NCBI RefSeq assembly: GCF_027579695.1
Contig: NC_083571.1
Location: forward strand, 40,234,443-40,298,442
Length of the DNA stretch: 64,000 nt
Source: Neoarius graeffei
Lineage: Eukaryota > Chordata > Actinopteri > Siluriformes > Ariidae
Direction of reading: 5' to 3'
Part shown: positions 1 to 12,020 of the stretch, piece by piece
Layout of the letters: every line of letters starts with the position of its first letter
Position numbering within the stretch: the first letter of the stretch is position 1
Position numbers and translations under genes: made by a program
The notes under the pieces: model-generated
Seen by the model: the letters and a program-made list of their open reading frames with translations, nothing else
What the model was told of the DNA's origin: nothing
Database searches by the model: none

Positions 1-158
1 TGAGTGTGAATGGTTGTCTGTGTCTGTGTGTCAGCCCTGTGATGACCTGGCGACTTGTCCAGGGTGTACCCCGCCTTTCGCCCGTAGTCAGCTGGGATAG
101 GCTCCAGTTTGCCTGTGACCCTGTAGAACAGGATAAAGGGGCTAGAGATAATAAGATA
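1..158 (+). repeat. tRNA-derived SINE, 3' part, cut by window edge
   Basis: The sequence matches the 3' body of the SINE seen complete at 2599-2977: the CAGCCCTGTGATGACCTGG block, the GGATAGGCTCCAG block and the GATAA tail. It is the 3' end of a + strand copy whose head lies outside the window. Confidence 0.9.
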
Positions 159-604
159 TATGGCTCAAGTTTTGTGCAAATATATGCAAAATGCCATGAA
201 TTGGAGCATTTAGAGTAAATTATGCTCCACCTTTTATTTGAATTGATTGACGTGGCAGCCATATTGTTTATAAATGTCAGCATGTTTTTGGTTCCTTTTT
301 GAGTGTCACATGCTGCCAAGTAGTTTTCACCAAACATGTAAAGATAAAGATACTTTACTTCAAAAGTAAGTTTTGCATATTATGTAAATTAGCAAATAAC
401 CTAAGTGGGTGGAACTAAATTGTTATTAAGATTATTTTGTTGGGGAAAATCCAAGGAATAAGCAGCAAAAAGAATATCCACTATTGGACTTATGGTATTC
501 AAGATTCAAAGATTTTTATTGTCAATTCACTATATATCCAAGACATATAGGAGAATTGAAATGCCATTTCTCTCTCACTTTACTTGTAAAATCATCTTAT
601 CTTT
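159..604. other. AT-rich intergenic DNA, nothing recognised
   Basis: No open frame with protein-like composition, RNA gene or terminal repeat is visible. Confidence 0.6.
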
Positions 605-963
605 CATCTCATTATCTCTCCCGCTTTATCCTGTCCTACAGGGTCGCAGGCAAGCTGGAGCCTATCCCAGCTGACTACAGGCGAAAGGCGGGGTACACCC
701 TGGACAAGTTGCCAGGTCATCACAGGGCTGACACATAGACACAGACAACCATTCACACTCACATTCACACCTACGGTCAATTTAGAGTTAACCTAACCTG
801 CATGTCTTTGGACTGTGGGGGAAACCGGAGCACCAGGAGGAAACCCACGCGGACATGGGGAGAACATGCAAACTCCGCACAGAAAGGCCCTCGTCGACCA
901 CGGGGCTCGAACCCGGACCTTCCTGCTGTGAGGTGACAGTGCTAACCACTACACCGTGCTGCC
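605..963 (-). repeat. tRNA-derived SINE, near full length
   Basis: Reverse complement of the window's main SINE. It starts with the tail side (CTCATTATCTCT) and ends at the tRNA-like head (ACCACTACACCGTGCTGCC). The apparent ORFs across it are read-through of the SINE body and are not genes. Confidence 0.93.
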
Positions 964-1065
964 AGATAATATTTATATAAAAATTATATTTATCTATATT
1001 AATAAAATATAGATAATATAGGTAAAAATATACTCTAAAATCAAACACTGTACAAAATAGCAGTA

Positions 1066-1258
1066 GAAGAAGAAGAAGAAACCTTTATTTGTCACATGCA
1101 CACTTCAAGCACAGGGAAATTCATCCTCTGCATTTAACCCATCTGAAGCAATGAACACACGCACACACACCCAGAGCAGAGGGCAGCCACACTACAGCAC
1201 CCGGGGAGCAGTCAGGGGTTAAGTACCTTGCTCAAGGGCACTTCAGCCCAAGGCCGCC
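1066..1258. repeat. Dispersed fish repeat with GCTCAAGGGCACTTCAG motif
   Basis: Begins with a GAA run and contains a block (CCTTGCTCAAGGGCACTTCA) shared with 55740-55770 inside the thbs2 gene. The family has no coding capacity here. Its class is not recognised. Confidence 0.6.
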
Positions 1259-1261
1259 CCA

Positions 1262-1402
1262 CGTTAACCTAACTGCATGTCTTTGGACTGTAGGGGAAAC
1301 CGGAGCACCTGGAGGAAACCCATGCAGACACGGGGAAAACATGCAAACTCCACACAGAAAGGCCCTCATCGGCCGCTGGGCTCGAACACAGAACCTTCTT
1401 GC
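1262..1402 (-). repeat. SINE fragment, head half
   Basis: Contains the reverse complement of the GGTTTCC / CAGTCCAAAGACATGCAG part of the SINE and its head up to the TTCTTGCT block, with several substitutions relative to the young copies. Confidence 0.8.
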
Positions 1403-1600
1403 TACTTGTTGCAGTAGTGCAAATACAGTACAATAACCGTAATGAAGAAGGTGCTTAGAAGAGTAGCAGTCAACAATGTCCTCTTTAGTTTTGTCCATGT
1501 TCAGGTTGTTTTCCCTGCACCAACCCACCAGTTGCTCCACCTCCTCTCAGGCCAGGTCATTGTCATCCCTGATGAGGCCCACCACTGTTTTATATATATA

Positions 1601-1602
<2 letters not shown>

Positions 1603-1661
<59 letters not shown>
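1603..1661. repeat. (AC)n microsatellite
   Basis: Uninterrupted AC dinucleotides for about 59 bp after a short TA run. Confidence 0.98.
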
Positions 1662-1664
<3 letters not shown>

Positions 1665-2598
1665 CACTTAACATGAACACAACAGTATGGTTGTCAGAGA
1701 ATGCACTGGGTAGTGCCTAACGTTATATAGCAACTACATTGAGCAACTGTACACATCCCACCTAACAGAAAATCACAAAAGTAAACACAACAGGTTACAG
1801 AATTTAGGCCAATAATTATAGAGATGTTCATCCAGCTGTGTTTCACAACTAGTTTTGACATTTCACTAAGCCAACTAGAATTTAATTTCAGTGCAATTAC
1901 AACTAGACTGCATTTCCACAGAGAAAATGCAGTGTGTTTGCTCAGCTGTAGCAGAGGGTCACTGTCATGGAGTGAACTGTGACCTTTACGAGCTGTGCAC
2001 CTCACGCGCACTCAGTCATCTACCACTAGTGTCACTGGTATTCTCCACATTTCATCGTCACTACTGTTTCATATTACTGGTCATTTTGTCATTTATCACT
2101 AATTGCCATAACTTTATTACCATGGAATGTGGGGAAAGGCCTACCGGCATTTTAATCAACCACAGTTTGTTTGTAATTCCTAATTCATAGTATTCCGCTA
2201 AAATACATTCACCACTCATCTGTATAAACTCTGTCTAGTTTCTATAAATGTAATGATACATACTAACTGTTAAAACATTGTTTGTTTGTTTGTTTGTTTG
2301 TTTGTTTGTTAAAACAGTTCATCACGTTCATTTCAGCATCCACTTCTTTGTTCCGGGAGAAACCAAAGAACCATATCACTGTAAATAGGGGTGTTTGGCA
2401 GGGAACTGAGGGAATGGTCCGTTTTGGAGGGATGTTTTTGTAGTTATTGCCAGAGTGGGGTTTTTAATTATACAGAAATGCTTTAGGTGAATGGAAATGG
2501 TTTTGCTTGTTTGTTTATTTAATGTTTTCTTATTTGATTCATTATTTCATCAGGATTTTGTTCACATTAAGTTAATTGATTGTTTTTGTGAATGGTTT
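1662..2598. other. Intergenic DNA with (GTTT)n run
   Basis: The only structure noticed is a pure GTTT/TTTG tetranucleotide tract at about 2278-2310. No gene is supported. Confidence 0.6.
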
Positions 2599-2977
2599 GG
2601 GCGGCACGGTGGTGTAGTGGTTAGCGCTGTCGCCTCACAGCAAGAAGGTCCGGGTTCAAGCCCCGTGGCCGGCGAGGGCCTTTCTGTGCGGAGTTTGCAT
2701 GTTCTCCCCGTGTCCGCGTGGGTTTCCTCCGGGTGCTCCGGTTTCCCCCACAGTCCAAAGACATGCAGGTTAGGTTAACTGGTGACTCTAAATTGACTGT
2801 AGGTGTGAATGTGAGTGTGAATGGTTGTCTGTGTCTATGTGTCAGCCCTGTGATGACCTGGCGACTTGTCCAGGGTGTACCCCGCCTTTCGCCCGTAGTC
2901 AGCTGGGATAGGCTCCAGCTTGCCTGCGACCCTGTAGAACAGGATAAAGCGGCTAGAGATAATGAGATGAGATGAAA
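2599..2977 (+). repeat. tRNA-derived SINE, full length, young subfamily
   Basis: The head GGGCGGCACGGTGGTGTAGT carries an A-box-like TAGTGGTTAGC and a B-box-like GGTTCAAGCCCC, as in tRNA genes. A unique body of about 250 bp follows, then a tail of GATGA repeats. It serves as the reference copy for the other SINE entries. No transfer RNA is expected from it, because the fold is followed directly by SINE body. Confidence 0.95.
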
Positions 2978-3299
2978 AATGGAAAAAGACATTTAAAAAA
3001 AAGCATTCTTTTATTGGAAAATGGTTTCTGCCTCTTTTGTTGATCATCTTGCTACAGTCACCAACAGTAACTGGATCAGACATGAGACTTCATGCTCAAC
3101 TCCCTACAGAGAGTGTGTTTGGCATTGTTGAAAACAAAGATTTTAGAGCACTGTATGCTCTAAAATCTGTTTTAAATGCCTGAGTGTGCAGTGTGACATG
3201 AGACTTTGTGCTCAAAAAGCTTTTTTTTTTTTACATGATGGACAGCTGGTGCTGGCTTGATCTACAGTGTGTGTTTTTGGCGTGGTTGAAAACAGATTA

Positions 3300-3928
3300 G
3301 GGCCCGTCCACATGAGTACATTTTTGTCGAATCCGCATAAATACTTTATCGTTTCGGCCTTGCGTCCAGACGGATCTGGCTTTTTCGAGGTGTGAAACCG
3401 GTATTTTTTGAAAACGGGTCCCAGAGAAGGAAAATCATAAAACGCTGGATAGCCCAGAGTCGTCTGGATGGCGAATGCGGATTTTTTCAGAAACGATGAC
3501 ATATAAGCCCTGCCTCTCTAATCTTTAACCTCAGCCACTGCCGCTAGACGTGTCATAACAACAACAATGGCGGACTACAGGCTTCTACCATATAGTTCCA
3601 CTTCATTGTCGGTCCACACAAAAGACTCTCCTCTTCCTCCCAGAGTTGCGCTGGCCATGATCGTCCTCTTCTCATGTTATGAGCTTGTTTGTGAACAGCG
3701 CGTGACCTTTATACGCATGCTCCATGGCTTCTCTTCCGGTTTTAGTGTATTGGTGTGGCGGCGTCACAGCACCACATACAGGCCTGGCAGATGTACTACA
3801 GCATTTTGGGTCGTTTCCAGTGAATCCGTGTGGACGCAGATATTTCTGAAAACGATGCCGTGTTTATGGAGATTTTTTTCAAAACGACAGCGTATTGGGT
3901 GAGGCTGTGTACTCGTGTAGACGGGCCC
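3300..3928. mobile_element. MITE, PIF/Harbinger-like, TTA target duplication
   Basis: Ends are inverted repeats: GGGCCCGTCCACATGAGTAC at the left and its near complement ending ACGGGCCC at the right. TTA flanks both sides (3297-3299 and 3929-3931). The interior also has inverted halves (AAAACG/CGTTTT-rich blocks near 3410 and 3850) and no transposase. A 3-bp TTA duplication fits PIF/Harbinger. The class call is inference. Confidence 0.7.
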
Positions 3929-3946
3929 TTAGAGTGGTGCCTTTCA

Positions 3947-4154
3947 ACCATTCACACCTATGAGCAATTTTGAGTAGCCAGTTAATCTAATTGCATGTCT
4001 TTGGACAGTGGGGGAAACTGGAGTACCTGAAGGAAATCCACATAGACACAAGGAGAACATGCAAACGCTACACAAAAAGGCCCCCCAACAGCCACTGGGC
4101 TTGAACCCAGAACCTTCTTGCTGTGAGGTGACAGTGCGCACCACTGTGCTGCCC
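3947..4154 (-). repeat. SINE fragment, older subfamily
   Basis: Reverse-complement SINE head half, with the diverged head CACCACTGTGCTGCCCA and the GAACCCAGAACCTTCTTGCTG block typical of the older copies at 36398 and 46262. Confidence 0.85.
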
Positions 4155-6062
4155 ATTTGCAGATTATAGATGAAATATTACCAATATCAAAAATCTGAGA
4201 AACATTTTTGGAGACATTATAGTGCCACCTATAGGTAAATTGCACAATTTTTTGAAGACCCTGAGGAGGAGATCCTTCAGTGGTCAACCAAGTTTGGTCA
4301 AAAACCACCATATGGGTGCTGAGATATACCATCACTTCCTGGGCTTCACTATCAATTTTGTTTGTCAATTATGGTCGAGCCCTCCTTTATTATCAGAAAT
4401 TAGAGAAAGTTGTTTTCTGGCTGGTCTCATAATACCAAATTTGGTGATGATTGGATAAAATTTGTAGGTGAAATAAAAAAAAAGTGTTAGAGAAAAAATG
4501 GCTTCCTTTTTGAGAAAGTGACAAGTTCTTAACCTAAGTGGCATCAAGTTTCGTCACGATTGCATTGTGGTGATGTTATAAACCTATGCCTAACTTTGCC
4601 CTATTGGTGACATTAGAGTGTTTGAGTGGCATACTTCAAAATTGCCTTAAAGGCAACTGTGACTATCACTATGCCAAATTTCATAAAAAGCATAGGCCCA
4701 TGATGATGATAGAAGGAAAAAGAAAACACACAATAATCATCCAAAAAGCTATAGCCGCACAGCCAGCCTATATGAAATTAAATCATACAGTTTGAGCAGC
4801 TTTCCCAGTAAATGCAGATGCAACATTTTAAGAAAAAAAAAGGTTGTAACAACATTTTAACATTAGCCTAGAGGCAGAGTTTTACATAGACATGAGTGGG
4901 GATTTTAACAGAAGAAATAGACCCAATATTTCAACAGATTTTTTTTCATTTGACTGATAAAAATGAAACCAAGCTTAGTATAATTCTTCTGAAGAAGGTC
5001 TTCTGAAGACTAAAATGTCTCTCTTTTTTTTAATCTTAAAACATATCTTCCTTTGCATTTTGTTGTGGATTCTATATTAACTACTATGTACAGTATGCAG
5101 CCTAATGTTTAGCATTTTTATTATAGAGAATACTTTGAGTTGTACACCATATATTCCTCAACAAACTGCAGTTCATTTTTCAGATGAGTTTGAGCTTCAC
5201 TCTAACAGTGTATCTTAGTGTTAACAGAACTTGTCATGAATATCATGTAATTACACTCTCTGATTACAGTGTAGTAGTGGTCAGGGAAAAGGCATAATAT
5301 GACGTTAATTTCAGAGAAGGTAAACACTTTAGTGAACCAGCCTGTTACATGGCTACACATCACACAGAAAACATTTACACCAGTTGCTGAGCAACGCCAC
5401 TCAGCGCAGCTTCTTCAGGTCTTCATTCTTTTATCAGCTTCAAGAATATTCCAGGTTGGCTTATGTATACTTTCAGTTTGCATCCCTTGGTCCACAGACA
5501 AGTTACTCACATAAATTACGTACTGCATAGCATAGCATCTGCTTCAAGAGCTCAACTTGACTAAATAGTTTTTGTTTGTTTTGGCTGGTAAGAAATGCCA
5601 GAAGTGCTTTCCTTCATTTTGTCACAAAGACCTATATCTGCCACATACTCATTGTACTAGAGCTTTTAAAAAATTATACGCCAGTAGCAGACTAAAAATT
5701 AATTGTTAGTTCCCCATCAAATACAAATGTCTAATTTAAACGCAGTAGTTCTAAATCACCAAACAATGCAAGTTTTTTTCTCTTTCCTCATAAAGTGTAA
5801 CTGTAAAAATGGCAAATGTAATTGACATAATTTGTGGTGTTCCATTGTGTTTGGAAACATTAGAGCACTGAGATAGAGCACTATGTTTAGCAAAGGGGAA
5901 AAATGTCACCAAACCTTAACCTGGTGATAGTAACCTTAATCTTAGATAGTGACAAATGTGTTCTGTGGTTGTGTTCGAGATTACAACAGAGAGAAAGAGA
6001 GAGATTTTTATGCAGCACTGCAGCCCCTTCTGAGCCCAGGGACCCAAAGTCCAAAGCTCCAC

Positions 6063-6082
<20 letters not shown>
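4155..6082. other. Intergenic DNA, no gene recognised
   Basis: About 4190-4640 reads like a dispersed fish repeat (GTGCCACCTATAGG near its start), but no ends were found. The rest is AT-rich with short frames only. Confidence 0.5.

Positions 6083-6143
<61 letters not shown>
6083..6143. repeat. (CA)n microsatellite
   Basis: About 30 uninterrupted CA units preceded by a CT run. Confidence 0.98.
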
Positions 6144-6146
<3 letters not shown>

Positions 6147-6479
6147 TGAAAGAAATTGTTCTCATGCTTATCTGCTCATAAAGCATACATATACTAGTAT
6201 TTTCCATTTTTGAACAAATTCTAGTTTGAGCACTGGTTTTATTACCTCTGTGAGTGGCTTCCATAACTCAGGAGAGAATACTTACTACAAAGCCAGTGCC
6301 AGACTGCAAATAATGAGTGATGTAAAGTAAGTCAATTATGCTATTTTTATCTGCAGATCGATAATACATGCAACTTGGCCAAATGTACTTTTTGTATATA
6401 CCATAGTAATGAGATTGTTCAGTAGGTTTGTTCAAATTTTATCTTTTACCTAAGTGACTAGAAAACAAATAAAATTACA

Positions 6480-7100
6480 TCAGTGACAGAAATTAATGAA
6501 CAGTGAAATTGTCTTAGCAAATTTGATTTTTAATCATAATACTTGCTGAAAGTGATTTATTCATTATAACTGTACTTTGAAACTCCGTGTCTAATGATAG
6601 GTCATTGAGGCAGATGTTTTCCTTACTGATGGAGATTTTTTTTTCTTTCTGATAGAATAGAATCAGCACAGGTTGACCTTTACATTGATAATTATGGGAC
6701 ATCAAATTGTGCAGAATCAATACAGGTTGACCTCCTTACTGATTGTTTGGTACATTAAGGTCTGAACCAAATCAGGGGAACAGAGTCAGCACACAGCTGC
6801 TTATCTTCAAGGATATTTTCATTTTTACCCCCTATATAAACTAAAGAGTCTTATGCTTGTGGCTCTGAGCTCATCTGATGCTTTGATGATTTATTAAAAA
6901 TTTCTGCTTGCCTCTCAGTGTGTGTATCCTTGTGTCTTGTTCTCTCTTTTTGCAGAACTTCCACAACAATTTTGAGGACTCTTTCAGGATTTCAGTAGGT
7001 GATCTGGTCACGATCTCATAGCTGAAGGACAAACTTGTGCACAGTTGATTCTCAACTTGTCCTCAAACCTCACTAGTGTTTTTCCTTAAATGTGAAAGAT
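6480..7100 (+). mobile_element. Possible relic of a retroviral LTR and leader
   Basis: In order: a TATA-like CCCCTATATAAAC at about 6829, a TTATTAAAAATT stretch that could be a decayed polyadenylation signal (about 6890), a T-rich stretch ending TTTGCAGAAC, then TGAGGACTCTTTCAGGAT (about 6974-6991). The last matches most positions of the tRNA-Pro-type primer-binding site used by gammaretrovirus-like elements. No gag, pol or env follows. The left boundary is not defined. The call is tentative. Confidence 0.35.
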
Positions 7101-7486
7101 GTCGTGTTCAGAGAAGAGGGCCTTCAGCTCAAGCTTGCTGCAATTTCACTGACTGGATCCCATAGGACCAAAGTAAATGAGACACAGAGAATAAGCAGAG
7201 ACAAACTATTTAAAAAAAAGTAAAAAAAAAAAAATCTTGAAAACTGAAACTTGGATGCACTGAGTTTTTTTTTCATGCCATGAAGGCGAGGTAGGAGACC
7301 TCATAGACCCTATACCACCTGTTGTTACTCTCCCACCACTTACATGAAGTGTAAATGTATAAGTTTAGGGTAAAGTTAGTGAAGATTAGAGAAATATTGT
7401 ACTCTTGCAGCATTACCATATAATTGCATATGCTGCTAAAAGTGATGACACACTGGTATAATATTAATATTTAATATCTTGGGTCC

Positions 7487-7840
7487 CGGGCGGCACGGTG
7501 GTGTAGTGGTTAGCGCTGTCGCCTCACAGCAAAAAGGTCCGGGTTCGAGCCCCGTGGCCGGCGAGGGCCTTTCTGTGCGGAGTTTGCATGTTCTCCCCGT
7601 GTCCGCGTGGGTTTCCTCCGGGTGCTCCGGTTTCCCCCACAGTCCAAAGACGTGCAGGTTAGGTTAACTGGTGACTCTAAATTGACCGTAGGTGTGAATG
7701 GTTGTATGTGTCAGCCCTGTGATGACCTGGTGACTTATCCAGGGTGTATCCCGCCTTTCACCCGTAGTCAGCTGGGATAGGCTCCAGCTTGCCTGCGACC
7801 CTGTAGAACAGGATAAAGCGGCTACAGATAATGAGATGAG
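7487..7840 (+). repeat. SINE with exact target-site duplication
   Basis: Full-length + strand copy. ATCTTGGGTCC occurs immediately before (7476-7486) and after (7841-7851) it, an 11-bp duplication showing insertion by target-primed reverse transcription. Confidence 0.96.
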
Positions 7841-7851
7841 ATCTTGGGTCC

Positions 7852-8985
7852 TGCCATTTGGTCCACACATTCAGTGTTTAGTCAAATTTATAATTTAATT
7901 GAAAATCAACCATACATTTTTGGTGATTAATTCTGTAGTGTCTTCAGTTTGGCTGTTTCAGGTAAGCATGCTGAACGTTCCCAAGGTCTTTCAGTGTGTG
8001 GGTTAAAAAAAAAAAAAACCCAACTAAAAGGATCCAAAAATGATCCATTGCTACTTTAAGCAGCAGATGGTTACTAATGATAGGAAATTCACACCAGGTT
8101 GAGAGGTAAATGGGAACAAACCAGACAGGGCTGATTTAAAAAAAAAAAAAAAAGAATTTTTTTTTTTGGAATTTAAGAGTGACAACTCCAAACACAGGTC
8201 AGGGACTGCTAGAAACCACCAACATGGGATTCCTGAACAGCAACTCAGATATGCAGGACAAGTGTCCTCTGAAGAGGTCACCAAAATGTTCAGTACATCA
8301 TAAATTATGGGCAAAACAGCTGTGAGCAGATAGACATGTGGGTAAAAGAATTTGGATTCACTGGAGGGGGGAGTTTTAGTCTGAGACAAATTAAGCAGTT
8401 AAAGGAACTTTACAGGATGTTTCTCAAACAGCAACAGTGTTTTCTTCAGATATCACAGTTGATCTAATATGTAATCCGATGATATAGCATCAACTGAGCA
8501 ATTGTTACATATCTTTACTAGTCACATTAAGCAGATAAGCAACAAGAACTGCTTATGAATCATGTTCTGTGTTGTTCTGTGATAACTGCATTATCTGTGT
8601 TAACTCTCATAACTGTTGTCAGAGCTGTAAGGTTGCCACAGAGAAATGAGTCTCGTGATATTCAAGCTGTTTCTATATATTAGATGAAGATTTGGTTGGC
8701 AATGCTTCCTCACAGCAGCAACAGAACCTAACTCCAACTCCACTGTCTATACAGTATGTCGTTGCACTGTAATTCTCTTTATAAATCTTTGAAAATGAGA
8801 AAGGCTTATTGTAGTATGTCCCTGAGGTGGGTGGAATACTGAAGCATAGACAGGCAGGTAATGATTTTGGAACACGGCTCTTATTTTCAAATAGCTTTTC
8901 AGCGTCACTTTTATTCTTCATACATACACACTCTGGCTGGGAGACACCACCTCTCCCTCTCCTTATCAACATTCCGCCATCACTG

Positions 8986-8988
<3 letters not shown>
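7852..8988. other. Intergenic DNA, no gene recognised
   Basis: Contains poly(A)/poly(T) runs near 8007 and 8138-8168. The frames here have no recognisable domain. Confidence 0.5.

Positions 8989-9052
<64 letters not shown>
8989..9052. repeat. (CA)n microsatellite
   Basis: About 32 CA units. It sits at the 3' end of the - strand Gmr1-like element that follows. Confidence 0.98.
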
Positions 9053-9054
<2 letters not shown>

Positions 9055-10545
9055 GTTAATTGACAACAGGCAAGATCACTTTGCCACTCACCTTTCCTGG
9101 CCCCACCCTCCATTCACAAACTGCTGCTTGACCACACCCACACTGCCACATACCCCCACCGCCTGACTCAGGTCGGGGAGCCATCCGGCCTGTAGCCAAC
9201 TCCTCCCCCCTCCCGATGGGACAGGAAGTCAGCCACCACCATTTGTGCCCCCGGCCTGTGTACCACCTCAAATTTGAAAGGCTGGAGGGCTAGATACCAA
9301 CAGGTGATCTATGCATTGGCATCCTTCATGCGGCAAACCCACTGGAGTGGGGCATGATCCAAACAGAGGGTGAAAGGGCACCCCAGCAGGTAATACTGGA
9401 GGGTGAGAACTGCCCATTTGATGGCCAGGCACTCTCTTGATAGTGCTGTACTTACTTTCTCACACTGAGAGCTTGAGGCTGATGTACAGCACCAGACATT
9501 CCTTGCCCTCCACCACTTGGAACAAAACAGCCCCCATGCCTCTGTCCGATGCATCTGTCTGTAAAATAAAAGGGAGAGAGAAGTCAGAAGAGTGTAAAAG
9601 TGGCTTTCCACACAGTGTAGCTTTTACTCTAGTGAAGGCCTGTTGGCACTGCTCCATCCACTGAACTGGATCTGATGCTCCCTTTTTAGTGGGACCAGTC
9701 AGCGGGCTGGTGACATCTGAATAGTTAAGTATGAACTTGCAATAGTAGCCAGTCAGCCCTAGGAACTGTCTCACCCCCTTTTTGGTCTTGGGCCTCAGGC
9801 AGGCCGCAATCACTGTGGTCTTGTCAATTTGGGGACGCACCTGACTATGACGTAAGTGGAAACCCAGATACCATACTTCCACCTGCCAAATTGCACTCTT
9901 TTTCAGGTTAGCTGTGAGGTCCACATGCTTCAGTGACTCCAGGACAGCCTTAAGGTGTTCTAGGTGCCACGGACAATCATTGCTACACATAACGATGTTG
10001 TCTAAGTAGGCTGCAGCATAGGCGGCATGTGGGCAGGAGATTTTGTCCATGGGCCACTGGAATGTAACGGGAGCGCCAAGTAACCCGAAAGGAAGAGTAA
10101 TGAATTGGTGCAAGCCAAACGGTGTGGAAAAGGCCGTTTTCTCTCGGGATAGCAGAATCAAGGGGATCTACCAATATTCCTTTGTCAAAGCCAGTGTTGA
10201 ATAAAAGCGAGCCATATCTAATTGATCGAGCAACTCATCAATGTGAGGCATTGGGTACATGGCAAGTTTAGATACTGCGTTGACTTTTCTATAGTCCACA
10301 CAGAACCAGACCGACCCATCAGTCTTGGGGACCAAGACCACTGGGCTGCTCCAATCACTGTGGGATTCCAATTATTCCCATTTCAAGCAAGGCCTTGGGT
10401 TCATCCCGAACCACTGCTTTCTTGTGTTCAGGCAAGCGGTATGGGCTGCTATGCACCACCACCCCAGGGGGTGTCAGTGTGGTGTTCTATGAGGCGAGTG
10501 CAGCCAGGAAGGGGCAAGAACACACTGGAAAACTCCACTTGCAAC

Positions 10546-12020
10546 CAGGGGCGTGTCTAGGATTTTTTTCTTGGGGGGGCCAAATAGGGTCACAATCTGT
10601 AGAGGGGTGGCATATTGTATTGTAGGGGTGTAACGATACACAAAAATCACGATTACCTCGGTTTTGGGGTCACGATTCATTTCGGTACAGTATAGGAATA
10701 ACATGTTAAACCATTTGCTTGCTCAGCACGTTGTTTATTAAACCAAAACTCTGTCACACATGATCACAGTAGCACAAATCACGGACAAGTTTCCTCATGA
10801 ATATTTAAAATCCTTCCCTAACCACCCCAATCATGAATGAGTACCCTCTTGAATATTAAAGAGCCACTGCACATGTAGTGGCAGCATGCAATCATGGCCT
10901 ATGTAAACTGACTGTAGGCTCCCGTTCGATACAGCACTGTATTGAACCTAACGTTCGATTTCGAGCGGTTCGGTAAATGTACTTGTACCTTTACACCCCT
11001 ATTGTATTGACATAAAATGGTTTAAAGTGTCCTATGACAGCCTCTGATTTTAAGTGATGACAATAATAACCAGTAGACTACATTATAAGTAATATGACTT
11101 TATTGATGATTAATTAGTGAGATAATTATTACTGAGTTTATTAACACATTTAAGCACAATTTTACAAAAAAAATAGAGTAAGTACTATTGGCCCAGAGCA
11201 ATGAAAAGATTAAACTAGCCAATGCGTGTTTTTTTTTTCCCTCGAGGGACGTAGCCTAGTTCAGGCGGCTGCTCAGGACACCGACCTGACTCAAGTCAAA
11301 TCTATCAGGCTGTGTTAGAGGTGTGCCAAAGGGAAGTTTGTTTATGCGCGAAAAAGTTACTGTACTTAGATCCTCTTTGCACGAATTCATTCCTGGAGAA
11401 AAATGAGAATGAATGGGCTGAATTCGGTACTCGCACATGTGCGACCTTTCTATTTTCCTGCTCGAACCATCTTTTTTGGGACCCATACGCGAGTACATAA
11501 CTGCACAGCTAAATGCTGATAACATACTGTTGAGCTAATGTTGCTAACGTTAGCTCCTTAACTTCAGCTACACAAACGTTACCTAATCACCAGCGAAATT
11601 CCCAATACATTAAACACTAACATTCACACTTTTTTCACAGTTTGGACATTCTCACTTACCTTAATTAATCTTTGTGTTTAACCACTGCAGTGGTGGTGTT
11701 CTCAGGAACCATACCAGCTTGATGAACATGAAAGAGGTCCAACTTCTTCTGTTGTGATTGGATGAAATTGACGTTCTTCCTGTGCGGCCAATAACCTATT
11801 CGCAAAAGCAGTTATACTGTTGCGTACAAAATAATTAAAAATAATATTGCCTAACATCAATACACTTTTAAATTGTACTTTTATACGCGTGGAAAAATAA
11901 ATTTTGCAATTAATTAAACCCTCCCTTACTGAGGTGGGGAGGGGGGGCCACTTAGGGTGGCCAACCAAATTTCAGGGGTAGCTAATGCCACCCCCGGCCA
12001 CCCCGGTGGCCACGCGCCTG
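10546..12020. mobile_element. hAT-type element, non-autonomous, 8-bp duplication
   Basis: Left end CAGGGGCGTGTCTAGG and right end CCACGCGCCTG form an imperfect inverted repeat of the CAGGGGCG type typical of hAT elements. CTTGCAAC flanks both sides (10538-10545 and 12021-12028), the 8-bp target duplication of this superfamily. About 1.48 kb long, it has no recognisable transposase and contains another element at 10623-11001. Confidence 0.9.
10623..11001. mobile_element. hAT MITE nested in the larger hAT element
   Basis: Ends TAGGGGTGTAACGATAC and TTTACACCCCTA are inverted. TTGTATTG lies on both sides (10615-10622 and 11002-11009). It is 379 bp long with no coding capacity, and must be younger than its host element. 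Confidence 0.92.

Noticed and set aside
2599-2680. tRNA gene at a SINE head
   Set aside because: A and B boxes are present, but the sequence continues into the SINE body with no tRNA acceptor end; it is a tRNA-derived promoter.
2621-2992. Open frames of 80-140 codons over SINE copies (repeated at 605, 7487, 14629, 16579, 16991, 30119, 36398, 36830, 46262)
   Set aside because: They are fixed by the SINE body sequence, recur on both strands at every copy and have no domain; they are not genes.
3567-3902. 111-codon frame starting MADYRLLPYSS
   Set aside because: Lies wholly inside the Harbinger-like MITE and has no recognisable domain.
5903-6181. His-Thr and Cys-Val repeat proteins over CA microsatellites (also near 1442 and 8673)
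   Set aside because: Translation of a dinucleotide repeat; no gene structure.
8040-8400. Possible Tc1-like relic
   Set aside because: Only vague similarity to transposase fragments and no inverted ends; not supported.
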